64,000 bases of DNA from an uncultured Aquimarina sp. (GCA_947498705.1 CANMLW010000001.1:434001-498000), one strand, 5' to 3'. Counted from the stretch's first letter, positions 36,555 through 45,205 are shown. Numbers and translations: made by a program. The notes: a model not told the origin generated them from the sequence alone.

Positions 36555-37547
36555 TTATAATTGATTAAAATGCTTTCGTTTTAAAATGAAATATTGCCAT
36601 ACAACGGAAAAAAGGGAATAATATTTCCCTCTTCTAAAAAGATTTCTCCGTTTTTTTATAAAAAGTCCAAATTTCATGTAAAAGCTCATATGTGCATTAA
36701 AAATAGCGATGAAATGCAAAAATTTACCTTTTAAAATAAATCTTAAAGCTGCGATGCCATCTAATATCATTCTCATAAATAATAAAAACCATACACTATT
36801 TCCTGGCACGTTTTTGAGAAGGAGGAATAAACTATTTCTAAAATTTAAAAATGTTTTTTTCGGATTCATTACTTGTAGTGTCGCTCCACCCAAATGATAT
36901 ACAACAGATGCACCTGTATATACTATTTTATATCCCTGGTTATAAATCCTCCAACATAAATCGATTTCCTCCTGGTGTGCAAAAAAATCTTCATCTAGTT
37001 TCCCTACTTCTTCAAATATTTGCTTTCTAATAAACAAACAAGCACCACTCGCCCAAAATATGGTAGTTGTGTCATCATATTGACCCATATCCTTTTCTAG
37101 TGTATCAAAAACCCTACCTCTACAGTACGGGTAACCCAATCGATCTATATAGCCACCCGCTGCACCTGCATATTCAAAATGAGTTTTCTTTTTGTAATCA
37201 AGAATTTTGGGTTGTATTGCTGCAATGTTAGAATCTGTAGTAAACTTTTCTTCTATAGGAACTAACCAATCTTGTGTAACTTCAACATCACTATTTAATA
37301 AACAGTAAACATCTGCATCAATTTTTTCCAAAGCATCATTATATCCTTTGGCATATCCCCCGTTAACTTCATTCTTAACTATTTTTACCTCAGGAAATGT
37401 ACGTTTTACAAATTCTATAGAATCATCTGTCGATGCATTATCAGCAAGGTATACTGTAGCTTCTTTAGAATATTTGACCACCGAAGGCATAAATTGCTCT
37501 AGCAGAGATTTTCCATTCCAGTTTAATATGACAATAGCGATATTCAC
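36555..37547 (-). CDS. Family 2 glycosyltransferase
   Basis: The 330-residue protein starts with the GT-A fold (IAIVILNWNGKSLLEQF, LADNASTDDSI) and has the nucleotide-metal motif YCLLNSDVEV. A later AHQEEIDLCWRI segment matches the ED-x-x-x-W acceptor motif of rhamnosyl- and related transferases. Hydrophobic patches near the C-terminus (SVWFLLFMRMILDGIAAL, FLHFIAIFNAHMSF) suggest membrane association. It transfers a sugar from a nucleotide sugar, probably to cell-surface polysaccharide or lipid; the sugar is not readable. The start codon is GTG at 37547. It stands apart from other polysaccharide genes. Confidence 0.87.
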   Translation of the reverse strand: MNIAIVILNWNGKSLLEQFMPSVVKYSKEATVYLADNASTDDSIEFVKRTFPEVKIVKNEVNGGYAKGYNDALEKIDADVYCLLNSDVEVTQDWLVPIEEKFTTDSNIAAIQPKILDYKKKTHFEYAGAAGGYIDRLGYPYCRGRVFDTLEKDMGQYDDTTTIFWASGACLFIRKQIFEEVGKLDEDFFAHQEEIDLCWRIYNQGYKIVYTGASVVYHLGGATLQVMNPKKTFLNFRNSLFLLLKNVPGNSVWFLLFMRMILDGIAALRFILKGKFLHFIAIFNAHMSFYMKFGLFIKKRRNLFRRGKYYSLFSVVWQYFILKRKHFNQL

Positions 37548-37631
37548 GGCTGCAAAGTAAAGAAGTTTGATTCGAAATAGAGTAATGTAAAAGAAATAAT
37601 TTTTATAAAAAGAACAGTCAAAGTATCATGT

Positions 37632-38084
37632 CTAATAATTCCTTTTATAATTAGGTATGTCTTTCAAGAAAACGTAGCAATTATCGGTATAATTCATTTG
37701 GCAATAGTAATGGTTTATACCATTGGTAATCATTAAATAATCTGCATCCAGGGCGAGATTGTACCTGGCTATTTGATCAAATGTTTCTTGTGTAATTTTG
37801 ACATTTGCAGATTTACATTCTATAATGAGATGAATACTACCGTCAGGATTGTAAATAATGATATCATATCGCTTATTAAGATCATTTACCTTTACTAGCT
37901 TTTCAACATTAATTAAACTTTCAGGATATTTTTTTTCTTCTATTAAATAATGTAATGTATGTTGTCTTACCCATTCTTCTGGCGTGAGAATAAAGAATTT
38001 TTTACGAATACGGTCAAAAATAGAAACTTTATTTTCGCTACTTTTGAACCTAAAGCGATACTCTGGAAAATTTAGCTTTTGCAT
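37632..38084 (-). CDS. Stand-alone HsdR N-terminal (PD-(D/E)xK nuclease-like) domain protein
   Basis: The 150-residue protein resembles the N-terminal nuclease domain of type I restriction subunits. The PD-(D/E)xK-like core is seen as YDIIIYNPDGSIHLIIECK with the final Glu-Cys-Lys, and QEFDQIARYN-type helices follow. No helicase, methylase or specificity subunit is nearby, so it is not part of a restriction system in this window. The gene is divergent from holA with only 26 bases between start codons, an arrangement I know from other Bacteroidota. A role in DNA metabolism next to the clamp-loader gene is plausible but unproven. Confidence 0.8.
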   Translation of the reverse strand: MQKLNFPEYRFRFKSSENKVSIFDRIRKKFFILTPEEWVRQHTLHYLIEEKKYPESLINVEKLVKVNDLNKRYDIIIYNPDGSIHLIIECKSANVKITQETFDQIARYNLALDADYLMITNGINHYYCQMNYTDNCYVFLKDIPNYKRNY

Positions 38085-38110
38085 AACACAAATTTGATGA
38101 TTTTTTCTGA

Positions 38111-39115
38111 ATGGATGAAGTAAAACAAATAGTAAGCGATATTAAAAACGGAAATATTAGGCCTATTTATTTCTTGATGGGTGAAGAACCGTATTACATT
38201 GATAGGATTTCAGAATTTATAGATAAAAATATACTGGCAGAAGAGGAGAAAGGGTTTAATCAAATGATTCTTTATGGTAGAGATGTAAGTATTGATGATA
38301 TTGTCGCGAATGCAAAACGTTTTCCCATGATGGCCGATAAACAAGTGGTGATTGTAAAGGAAGCTCAGGAATTATCAAGAACGATTGAGAAATTGGTGAG
38401 TTATGCAGAAAACCCACAACCATCGACCGTACTGGTTGTGTGTTATAAGTATAAGAAAATCGATAAGAGAAAAAAACTATATAAGGCGGTATCGAAAAAT
38501 GGGGTGATTTTTGAAAGTAAAAAGTTGTACGAAAATCAGGTAGCAGATTGGATCAAAAGAGTATTGGCAGGAGCTAAATATGCAATAGAACCAAAAGCTT
38601 CTCAAATGTTGGTCGAATTTTTGGGAACAGATTTAGGGAAAATTAATAATGAATTAGAAAAGTTAAAATTAATCATTCCTTCAGGTTCACAAATTACAGC
38701 TCATCACATCGAAGAAAATATTGGAATCAGTAAAGAGTTTAATAATTTTGAACTTCGCAAAGCAATAGGTGTCAGAGATAGTATTAAAGCACATCGTATA
38801 ATTAACTATTTTACCCAAAACCCTAAGGATAACCCTTTGGTAGTGACTATTTCTTTATTATATAGTTTTTTCTCTCAGGTGCTGCAGTATCATGGTTTGT
38901 CTGATAAGTCACAAAGAAATGTGGCATCAGAGCTTAAGATAAACCCTTATTTTGTAAAAGATTATTCTGAAGCGGCTCGTAATTATCCTATGAAAAAAGT
39001 AAGTAGTATTATAGCATGTCTTAGAGATGCTGATGTAAAAAGTAAAGGAGTAGGAGCTGCAAACCTGCCACAAGGTGATCTTTTAAAAGAATTATTAGTA
39101 AAGATCATGAGATAG
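38111..39115 (+). CDS. holA: DNA polymerase III subunit delta
   Basis: The 334-residue protein matches HolA in length and layout. The N-terminal domain has IYFLMGEEPYYIDRI, then GFNQMILYGRDV and RRFPMM-like segments (NAKRFPMMADKQVVIVKEAQ). The middle AAA+ lid has LVEFLGTDLGKINNELEKL, and the C-terminal helical collar ends in DLLKELLVKI. Delta opens the sliding clamp ring as part of the clamp loader and has no functional ATPase site, which agrees with the lack of a Walker A motif here. It is divergently paired with the HsdR_N-like gene. Confidence 0.9.
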   Translation: MDEVKQIVSDIKNGNIRPIYFLMGEEPYYIDRISEFIDKNILAEEEKGFNQMILYGRDVSIDDIVANAKRFPMMADKQVVIVKEAQELSRTIEKLVSYAENPQPSTVLVVCYKYKKIDKRKKLYKAVSKNGVIFESKKLYENQVADWIKRVLAGAKYAIEPKASQMLVEFLGTDLGKINNELEKLKLIIPSGSQITAHHIEENIGISKEFNNFELRKAIGVRDSIKAHRIINYFTQNPKDNPLVVTISLLYSFFSQVLQYHGLSDKSQRNVASELKINPYFVKDYSEAARNYPMKKVSSIIACLRDADVKSKGVGAANLPQGDLLKELLVKIMR

Positions 39116-39193
39116 CTTATATTGTTGTACATAAGTTGTTTATGGGTTGCATTCTGTAAATATGTTGATGATCAATTAAAAAAGTGATGCAGT

Positions 39194-39745
39194 ATGAATG
39201 TTTCGGTTAGAGAAATGAAGCAAATGGATGTCGAAGTAATTGCAGATTACTTTAGGAATGCTTCATCATCTTTTCTTAAAGGAATGGGAGCTGACAAAAA
39301 TAAGCTACCGAGCCGTAAAGATTGGGTCGAAAAAATACGACTTGAAATTGAAACGTCTATAGAGGAAAAGGAGTTCTATTACATAATTTGGGAAATAAAT
39401 AATGAAGCGGTAGGACATTCTAATATCAATAAAATTGTATTTGGTGAAACAGCCACTATGCATTTACATTTATGGAAAGAAAACCTAAGAAATAAAGGAG
39501 TAGGAGTAACGTTATTAAAAAAGACAATTCCTTTTTACTTTAGGAACTTTAGTCTTAAAAAACTTATTTGCGAACCTTATGCTTTAAATCCTGCACCTAA
39601 TAAAGTACTTCCAAAAGTAGGGTTTACATTTATAAAAAATTATATGACCACCCCAGGTTGGATTAATTTTTATCAATCAGTAAATAGATATGAAATGACA
39701 AGACAAACTTTTCATACGCTATTTGATAACCGACAAATGGACTAA
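39194..39745 (+). CDS. GNAT-family N-acetyltransferase
   Basis: The 183-residue protein fits the Gcn5-related acetyltransferase fold. It has an N-terminal helix pair, the central strand YIIWEINNEAVGHSNINKI, an acetyl-CoA-binding pyrophosphate loop near LRNKGVGVTLLKKT, and the NPAPNKVLPKVGF segment typical of the RimJ/RimL-like branch. The acceptor is unknown. It follows holA by 78 bases and ends nine bases from the stop of the converging Lrp gene. Confidence 0.8.
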   Translation: MNVSVREMKQMDVEVIADYFRNASSSFLKGMGADKNKLPSRKDWVEKIRLEIETSIEEKEFYYIIWEINNEAVGHSNINKIVFGETATMHLHLWKENLRNKGVGVTLLKKTIPFYFRNFSLKKLICEPYALNPAPNKVLPKVGFTFIKNYMTTPGWINFYQSVNRYEMTRQTFHTLFDNRQMD

Positions 39746-39754
39746 TTATGTTTT

Positions 39755-40210
39755 TTACGGAATCTTAACATACGAAAAATCTTTTACTTCTGTCATAACA
39801 AAGGAACTTTGTACCTTAGAAATGTTGTCTAACGAAGCTAGATTATTTGATAAAAAATATTGATAGTGCTCCATATCCTTGATATAAATTTTTACTAAAT
39901 AATCAAACATTCCTGCAATATGATAGCATTCTACTACCTCTTGAAATTGTTGTATATCTTTTTCAAATTTCTTTAAATAATCTGTTTGATGAAGATCTAA
40001 GGTAATATTGCAAAATACCATAAGTTGTAATCCTATTTTTTTTCTATCCAGTATTGCTTTATATGACTTTATGTATCCTTCTTTCTCTAGTTTTTTTACA
40101 CGTTCAAAGATTGGTGTGGTTGTAAGATTTAAGCGTTCTGCAATTTCTTTGATAGTTATTTTAGCATCTTTTTGAAGTAGAAGTGCTATTTCTTTATCGA
40201 TTTTGTCCAT
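39755..40210 (-). CDS. Lrp/AsnC-family transcriptional regulator
   Basis: The first 60 residues form the winged helix-turn-helix (DKIDKEIALLLQKDAKITIKE, then LNLTTTPIFERVKKLEKEG), and residues about 65-150 the RAM effector-binding domain with CYHIAGMFDYLVKIYI. Members form octamers, bind amino acids and regulate amino-acid metabolism. The gene is divergent from a Cys/Met-type PLP lyase, the usual sign that it controls that gene and itself from the shared 197-base region. The ligand is probably an amino acid used or made by the neighbouring enzyme. Confidence 0.9.
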   Translation of the reverse strand: MDKIDKEIALLLQKDAKITIKEIAERLNLTTTPIFERVKKLEKEGYIKSYKAILDRKKIGLQLMVFCNITLDLHQTDYLKKFEKDIQQFQEVVECYHIAGMFDYLVKIYIKDMEHYQYFLSNNLASLDNISKVQSSFVMTEVKDFSYVKIP

Positions 40211-40407
40211 AATATTTTCCTTAATTATTCATGTTTTAAGCATAAAAATAGGATAATATTCTATCAATTTTAATATAATAGTTTTTTATTCTTATTATTT
40301 GTATTTAATTGGATTTATATTCTTTATACTTTATTTTTATACAATACGCGTAAAGCTTTGATTAAGAGCGTTTTTACTTGATTATTAATTGATTAAAAAA
40401 TTGCAAA

Positions 40408-41658
40408 ATGAATATACATGATTTTAATCCAGAAAGTTTAATGATGACTTATGGATATAAACCCGAGCTATCTGAAGGAGCTATAAAATGTCCAATTTTT
40501 CAAACATCAACTTTTGTTTTTAAAACAGCAGAAGAAGGAAAAGCTTTTTTCGAATTGGCTTATGGTTTGCGAGAGAAATCACCAAAAGAAGAACTAGGGC
40601 TTATTTATAGTAGAATAAATAACCCTAATCTCGAAATTCTCGAAAATCGGTTATGTTTATGGGATAAAGCAGATGATTGTGCTGTTTTTGAAAGTGGTAT
40701 GTCTGCTATTAGTACTGTATTATTAGAGTTTCTTAAACCTGGAGACCTATTGGTTTATAGTAATCCGTTGTATGGGGGAACTGACCATTTTATTCAACAT
40801 TTCTTGGATAAAATAGGGGTTCATACGATCGGTATCATGCCGCATCAAAGTAAAGAAGAAGTAATTCAATTAATTGATGATTCGGGATATGCAGATAAAT
40901 TGGCAATGATCTATCTAGAAACACCAGCAAACCCAACCAATTGTATTGTCGATATTGAAGAATTTAGTCAGATTGCGAATCAATATAGTACAAACGAGAA
41001 AAGAATATTGGTAGCTGTGGATAATACCTATATGGGACCACTTTGGCAACACCCTTTACAATGTGGAGCAGATTTGGTAGTATACTCTGCAACAAAATAC
41101 ATTGGTGGACATAGTGATCTTATTGCAGGGGCGGTTCTGGGTGATGAAATGCTAATGCAACGTGTAAAAACATTACGAACTTTTTTTGGCAATATGGTAA
41201 GCCCTCATACGGCATGGTTGATGCTTAGAAGCTTGGAGACATTAAAAGTTAGAATGGATCAGCAAACTAGTAATGCTCAATTAATAGCAGATTATTTAAT
41301 GAAACATCCTAAGGTAAAAAAGGTCTATTATCTGGGAGTGTTAGAGAAGGGGACCAAGGCTTATTCTACTTATAAAAAACAGTGTTCTGCACCAGGAGCT
41401 ATGGTTTCTTTTGATATTTTAGGAGGAGAAACCGAAGCGTTTAAATTTTTAAATAACTTGAAATTGATGAAATTAGCTGTTAGCTTGGGAAGTACAGAAA
41501 GTTTGGCAGAACATCCAAAAACAATGACTCATGCAGGAGTAGATGAAAAACAACGAGCGCAAATGAATATCACTGATCAATTGGTTCGATTATCAATAGG
41601 AGTAGAGCATACTAAAGATTTAATTTGGGATATAGAACAAGCTTTTAATAACGTATAA
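40408..41658 (+). CDS. Cys/Met-metabolism PLP-dependent enzyme (cystathionine gamma-synthase / methionine gamma-lyase family)
   Basis: The 416-residue protein has the family's PLP-lysine motif SATKYIGGHSDLIAGAVLG, the phosphate-binding SGMSAIS region, and ETPANPTN and VDNTYMGPLWQHPL segments. These transsulfuration-type enzymes make cystathionine or break Met, Cys or cystathionine by gamma or beta elimination in the cytoplasm. Which reaction applies cannot be decided here. The divergent Lrp regulator suggests amino-acid-controlled expression, as with methionine gamma-lyases. A 20-bp hairpin lies just after the stop. Confidence 0.88.
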   Translation: MNIHDFNPESLMMTYGYKPELSEGAIKCPIFQTSTFVFKTAEEGKAFFELAYGLREKSPKEELGLIYSRINNPNLEILENRLCLWDKADDCAVFESGMSAISTVLLEFLKPGDLLVYSNPLYGGTDHFIQHFLDKIGVHTIGIMPHQSKEEVIQLIDDSGYADKLAMIYLETPANPTNCIVDIEEFSQIANQYSTNEKRILVAVDNTYMGPLWQHPLQCGADLVVYSATKYIGGHSDLIAGAVLGDEMLMQRVKTLRTFFGNMVSPHTAWLMLRSLETLKVRMDQQTSNAQLIADYLMKHPKVKKVYYLGVLEKGTKAYSTYKKQCSAPGAMVSFDILGGETEAFKFLNNLKLMKLAVSLGSTESLAEHPKTMTHAGVDEKQRAQMNITDQLVRLSIGVEHTKDLIWDIEQAFNNV

Positions 41659-41678
41659 AGAGTGTATAGTTGTATATG

Positions 41679-41720
41679 TTTATCTACCAGAGATTGTTTT
41701 AACAATCTCTGGTAGATAAA
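41679..41720. terminator. Perfect 20-bp hairpin between converging genes
   Basis: Positions 41679-41698 are the exact reverse complement of 41701-41720, with two unpaired bases between. Neither strand has a good U-run after the stem. It lies 21 bases after the PLP-enzyme stop and reaches to within six bases of the end of the DUF4386-like gene, so it probably ends or stabilises both transcripts. Confidence 0.7.
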
Positions 41721-41725
41721 AACTC

Positions 41726-42427
41726 TTATTGTATATCCAGTTTTGTCGTATGCGAAGTATTAAAATTGTTTGACTCTGAAAACCCTTTTATTAATAACCA
41801 TGCGATCAAAACTAATTGATTTATAGCCAACGGAAGGAATAACATCATTTCGGTTTCAAAAGTTATTACATCAAAAATGTTTAAAATTAACGCAGCTAAC
41901 ATTAATGATACGGCTAGTAACCCCCAGGTCGAAATAAATCTAGGGAGTAATTTAGAAATAAATAAAGCACTATAAAATACGGTAAGGTTTAATGCAGCAA
42001 TCAGCAAAACCAAGTAATGAGTCCAAACCCGAATTGCGTAAAATATAGTTCCTATCGTTTTTAAGAAATCGCCATTTTGCATTTCTGGGTTGGTATATTC
42101 TATGCTTACAGATAATAGAGATAATACTCCTACAATATCAATAAGGGTAACGGTAAAGCTTACAACAGAGAACCCAACATATAATAATGCTAAGGTATGA
42201 CTGAATGGCTTAAAAAAAGGGAATAATTTGACGGCAATCCAAACAGTTAAAGCGCCACTTAGTATACTTATAAAAGTACCAATAATTAATTGCGACGTAT
42301 TGGCAGATGCAATAACAAGATAATCGGGGTCAAAGGTGATAGGCCCGATTAAAAATTGATTTAAAAGAACTCCTAGAACAAATTGTATTAAGAATAATAT
42401 CCCAATAATGATGGCAGTTTTTTTCAT
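41726..42427 (-). CDS. DUF4386-like multi-pass membrane protein
   Basis: The 233-residue protein has six hydrophobic segments and no large soluble domain. The pattern MKKTAIIIGILFLIQFVLGV followed by LSGALTVWIAVKLFPFFKPFS resembles DUF4386 proteins, whose function is unknown. It is in the inner membrane. There is no signal of transport motifs or ATPase partners, and it is separated from its neighbours by about 130 bases upstream. I leave its role open. Confidence 0.75.
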   Translation of the reverse strand: MKKTAIIIGILFLIQFVLGVLLNQFLIGPITFDPDYLVIASANTSQLIIGTFISILSGALTVWIAVKLFPFFKPFSHTLALLYVGFSVVSFTVTLIDIVGVLSLLSVSIEYTNPEMQNGDFLKTIGTIFYAIRVWTHYLVLLIAALNLTVFYSALFISKLLPRFISTWGLLAVSLMLAALILNIFDVITFETEMMLFLPLAINQLVLIAWLLIKGFSESNNFNTSHTTKLDIQ

Positions 42428-42556
42428 TGGTTTTGTTTTGGTTAGTATAGTTGTTTTTGATGTCTAGTATAATAGACGCGGATAAGAAACCAATGGTTGC
42501 CTGTTATTAAAACCAATAAATAATTGAGATGAAAAAAAATAGGAGATGTTGTCTTC

Positions 42557-42979
42557 TTATTGAATTACTCTTTTGGCAGTAAAGGTTTTAAATAGGATAC
42601 TTTTATAGGCTCTGATATAACAAATATTAATATCCTCACTATCAATCCAAACCTTTACAATGTAACTTTTGCCACTATCTGCATTATAAATGGTTCCTCC
42701 TGATAAAACGCCATCTTTAAAACTGAGGTTTTCTAAAATGTTCATGCCAACTAGCGGCCTTCCTTGTAGTTCCTTAATAGGGTTCTTATTGTCTAAACCG
42801 TTGAAATTTGATAAAGGGTTTTCTGCTCGTTTATATATTTTTCCGTAGAACGTATCTCCATCTCTATAAATTTCAATAATAGATCCACCTGTGATTTGCC
42901 ATTTTCCAATATAGGTTTCAGGACTGATTGATATATACCCAATAAGAAAAGAAAATGCAATAAATAAGAACCATTTCAT
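42557..42979 (-). CDS. DUF2147-like secreted protein
   Basis: A short hydrophobic signal (MKWFLFIAFSFLIGYISISP) is followed by one lipocalin-like domain with GKWQITGGSIIEIYRDGDTFYG, a middle NPIKELQGRPLVGMNIL and GGTIYNADSGKSYIVKVWI. These are the marks of DUF2147, exported proteins of about 140 residues with unknown function, possibly small-molecule binding. The length matches the family. It lies alone on the minus strand. Confidence 0.82.
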   Translation of the reverse strand: MKWFLFIAFSFLIGYISISPETYIGKWQITGGSIIEIYRDGDTFYGKIYKRAENPLSNFNGLDNKNPIKELQGRPLVGMNILENLSFKDGVLSGGTIYNADSGKSYIVKVWIDSEDINICYIRAYKSILFKTFTAKRVIQ

Positions 42980-43124
42980 TCTTGTAAAATAGTCATTTAT
43001 AAGTAAGTATTATAAATAAAACATAATAAAAGGTAGTGAAAATCGATAGAAAGCATAGTAATTGTTTGTAAATAAGTGCTTTATATGTGTTGATAGTTTA
43101 TGTGAAATATAACCCTGAAATAAC

Positions 43125-43162
43125 AATACCTTCTCAAAAACATGGTTTTGTGAGAAGGTATT
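43125..43162 (-). terminator. Terminator after the SDR gene
   Basis: AATACCTTCTCA (43125-43136) and TGAGAAGGTATT (43151-43162) form a 12-bp stem with a partly self-paired loop (AAAAC/GTTTT). The minus strand continues with T-rich sequence. It lies about 55 bases past the stop of the SDR gene. Confidence 0.72.
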
Positions 43163-43216
43163 TGACTAAATACTATTAACTTTCTTGCTAATAGTTTGAT
43201 TTTTCATTGAATCATC

Positions 43217-43966
43217 CTATATCTGACTTAATCCACCATCTACTTCTAATTCTACTCCGTTTATATAAGATGCGTCATCTGATGCCAAAAATAGTGCTGA
43301 TTTGGCTACTTCTTCGGCAGTTCCAAAACGTGCTAACGGTACTTGTTGAGCAAAACCTTTTCCCATTTCTTCTACTACATCTTGCGGAAGATTCATTTTA
43401 TCATATATTGGAGTTTCTATGGGACCCGGTGCAATAGAATTAACACGTATTTTTCTTGATTTTACCTCAGAAGTTAGTACTCTTTGATATGCTCTTAATG
43501 CTCCCTTTGTAGCAGAGTAAATCCCTAGACCATCAAACCCTTTTTGTGTAACAATAGAGTTGGTAAATACAATAGTACCTCCGTCGTTTATATGCGGCAG
43601 TGCTTCTTTTGTAGCCAGGATGGGGCCTTTTACATTGGTGTTAAAGACAGTATCATAGTGCTCTTCTGTTATCTCATTGGTAGGAGACAAAGGGGCAATA
43701 CCGGCATTAAGAAATAAAATATCTATTTTTCCGAAGGCTTTGGTGGCTTCTTCGATGAGTCTTTTGTTATCTTCTGCAATAGAAACGTCGGCTTTAACCG
43801 TAATAAATTCACCTTCTAAGCTTTTTTTAACTTCATCAAGAGCTTCCTGACGTCTACCAGATAGAACTACTTTTGCACCCTGTTCTAGGTATAATTTGGC
43901 GGTTGCAAGGCCTATACCACTGTTTGCCCCGGTAATAACGGCTACTTTGTTTTGTAATTTTTTCAT
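43217..43966 (-). CDS. Short-chain dehydrogenase/reductase
   Basis: A classical SDR of 249 residues: cofactor motif TGANSGIGLATA, NAGIAPLSP, catalytic Ser in NSIVTQK, and YSATKGALRAY with the catalytic Tyr-Lys pair, then PGPIETPIYDKM. The first strand ends in GRRQE rather than an acidic residue, so NADP(H) is more likely than NAD(H). It resembles 3-oxoacyl-ACP reductase and stress-induced SDRs; the substrate is unknown. The TetR gene lies 55 bases upstream on the same strand and a palindromic operator-like site precedes this gene, so TetR regulation is likely. Confidence 0.88.
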   Translation of the reverse strand: MKKLQNKVAVITGANSGIGLATAKLYLEQGAKVVLSGRRQEALDEVKKSLEGEFITVKADVSIAEDNKRLIEEATKAFGKIDILFLNAGIAPLSPTNEITEEHYDTVFNTNVKGPILATKEALPHINDGGTIVFTNSIVTQKGFDGLGIYSATKGALRAYQRVLTSEVKSRKIRVNSIAPGPIETPIYDKMNLPQDVVEEMGKGFAQQVPLARFGTAEEVAKSALFLASDDASYINGVELEVDGGLSQI

Positions 43967-43990
43967 TTTCTATTTTTTAAATTTATATTT

Positions 43991-44004
43991 GAAACGATCA
44001 TTTC
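43991..44004. promoter_or_regulatory. Operator-like palindrome upstream of the SDR gene
   Basis: GAAACGATCATTTC reads the same on both strands at 12 of 14 positions. Its reverse complement matches the site before tetR at 13 of 14 bases. It starts 25 bases upstream of the SDR start codon. Predicted TetR binding site; no binding data. Confidence 0.6.
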
Positions 44005-44021
44005 ATTATTAGGTAAAAAAA

Positions 44022-44603
44022 TTATTCTAAGACTTTAAGAATTGTATTAATCAAGTTAGTAAGATCTTCTTTGCTCTTATTTAAAATTCCAGTCATCTGT
44101 AATCCCTGTATAGCAGTGAACAAATACAACGCATATTGGTTAGCCGTTTGTTCTTCGTTAAATACTTTTTCCATTTGTCCTTTACTTACTATATCCTCCA
44201 ACACTGCGACCATTCTATCTTGGTGTTTTTCCATAAAAGAAGTAATTAACGGTTCTTGATTGGTCATTTCTGATTTACAATTTACAATCAAACATCCTTT
44301 ACGATCATTATCATTTAAAATTCTTGATAGATTTATATTGAAAATAATTTTGATGGCCTCACTTGCATTATAGGATTTAGAGAGTCCTTGATTAAAATCA
44401 CTATTATTGAGTTGTTGATAATAGGAGAGCACCTCAATAAACATATTTAATTTATTACCAAATGAATTATAAATACTCGACCTGTTAAGAGATGTGGCAT
44501 CTACCAAATCTTGCATAGAAGTACCATTATATCCTTTTTTATGGAATACTTCTGTTGCTTTCTCCAACACATGTTCTCTATTAAATGTTTCTGTTTTTGG
44601 CAT
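44022..44603 (-). CDS. TetR/AcrR-family transcriptional repressor
   Basis: The 193-residue protein begins with the TetR helix-turn-helix (FNREHVLEKATEVFHKKGYN, GTSMQDLVDATSLNRSSIYNSFGNKLNMF). The C-terminal ligand-binding domain has the subtype feature KGCLIVNCKSEM, known from repressors of oxidoreductase genes that sense reactive small molecules. It is followed by an SDR gene on the same strand. Nearly identical palindromes lie before this gene (44611-44624) and after it, before the SDR gene (43991-44004), which suggests autoregulation and control of the SDR. Confidence 0.9.
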   Translation of the reverse strand: MPKTETFNREHVLEKATEVFHKKGYNGTSMQDLVDATSLNRSSIYNSFGNKLNMFIEVLSYYQQLNNSDFNQGLSKSYNASEAIKIIFNINLSRILNDNDRKGCLIVNCKSEMTNQEPLITSFMEKHQDRMVAVLEDIVSKGQMEKVFNEEQTANQYALYLFTAIQGLQMTGILNKSKEDLTNLINTILKVLE

Positions 44604-44610
44604 CTTAACT

Positions 44611-44631
44611 GAAATGATTGTTTCAAATATA
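44611..44631 (-). promoter_or_regulatory. tetR promoter -7 box overlapping operator-like palindrome
   Basis: GAAATGATTGTTTC (44611-44624) is an imperfect palindrome. On the minus strand a perfect TATATTTG box (44631 down to 44624) shares its last base with the palindrome, so the transcription start would fall inside it. A repressor bound here would block transcription. No clear -33 element is seen at the expected distance. Confidence 0.55.
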
Positions 44632-44680
44632 AAACAAATAGTGTTTTATTGTTGTTATTAAAATCATAAAATTTTTAGAT

Positions 44681-45205
44681 TTACAATTCTAATTTCATCA
44701 TAAAATCTGTTTGTATGCTTGTTCCTAAAACAAACTGATGTTCATCAAAAGTTACAAAACCATTTTTTTTATAGAATTTAATGGCTTTTGTATTCTCTTT
44801 CCATACTCCTAACCAAACAAGTTCTGCTGATTTTTGTTTGGCCAGAGATATAGCTTTTTCTAAAAGATATAAGCCAATTTTTTTGCCTCTTAATCCTTTG
44901 ATGACATAGATTCGTTCAACTTCGAGTGTATTACCTGCAACATTTTCTGTTTGCGCATTTGCATAATTTACTTTGAGATACCCTACAATTTGAGTATCTA
45001 TAGTGGCAAAATAAAACTCAGAATTTGGATTTTGTAACTCTTTATTAATTTTTTCTAATGTAAAGTTGTTGTTCAAATAGTCTTGGATATCTTCTTCCTT
45101 ATTAATGGGCGGTCCAAACGATTCGTAGAAAGTTTTATAACCAATATCTAACAATGCTTGATTATCACTTTGCTGCACAGTTATGATATTTACCTTAGTT
45201 TTCAT
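44681..45205 (-). CDS. GNAT-family N-acetyltransferase
   Basis: A 174-residue GNAT with YFATIDTQIVGYLKVNY as the central strands. The acetyl-CoA loop is in VEEIYV-like VERIYVIKGLRGKKIGLYLL and a C-terminal motif in KAIKFYKKNGF. The sequence resembles diamine/polyamine or ribosomal-protein type acetyltransferases, but the acceptor is unknown. It lies 17 bases behind the NlpC/P60 gene on the same strand and is probably cotranscribed with it. Confidence 0.82.
   Translation of the reverse strand: MKTKVNIITVQQSDNQALLDIGYKTFYESFGPPINKEEDIQDYLNNNFTLEKINKELQNPNSEFYFATIDTQIVGYLKVNYANAQTENVAGNTLEVERIYVIKGLRGKKIGLYLLEKAISLAKQKSAELVWLGVWKENTKAIKFYKKNGFVTFDEHQFVLGTSIQTDFMMKLEL

Noticed and set aside
37632..38084. 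Type I restriction-modification system
   Set aside because: Only an N-terminal nuclease-like domain is present; no helicase part, methylase or specificity gene is in the window.
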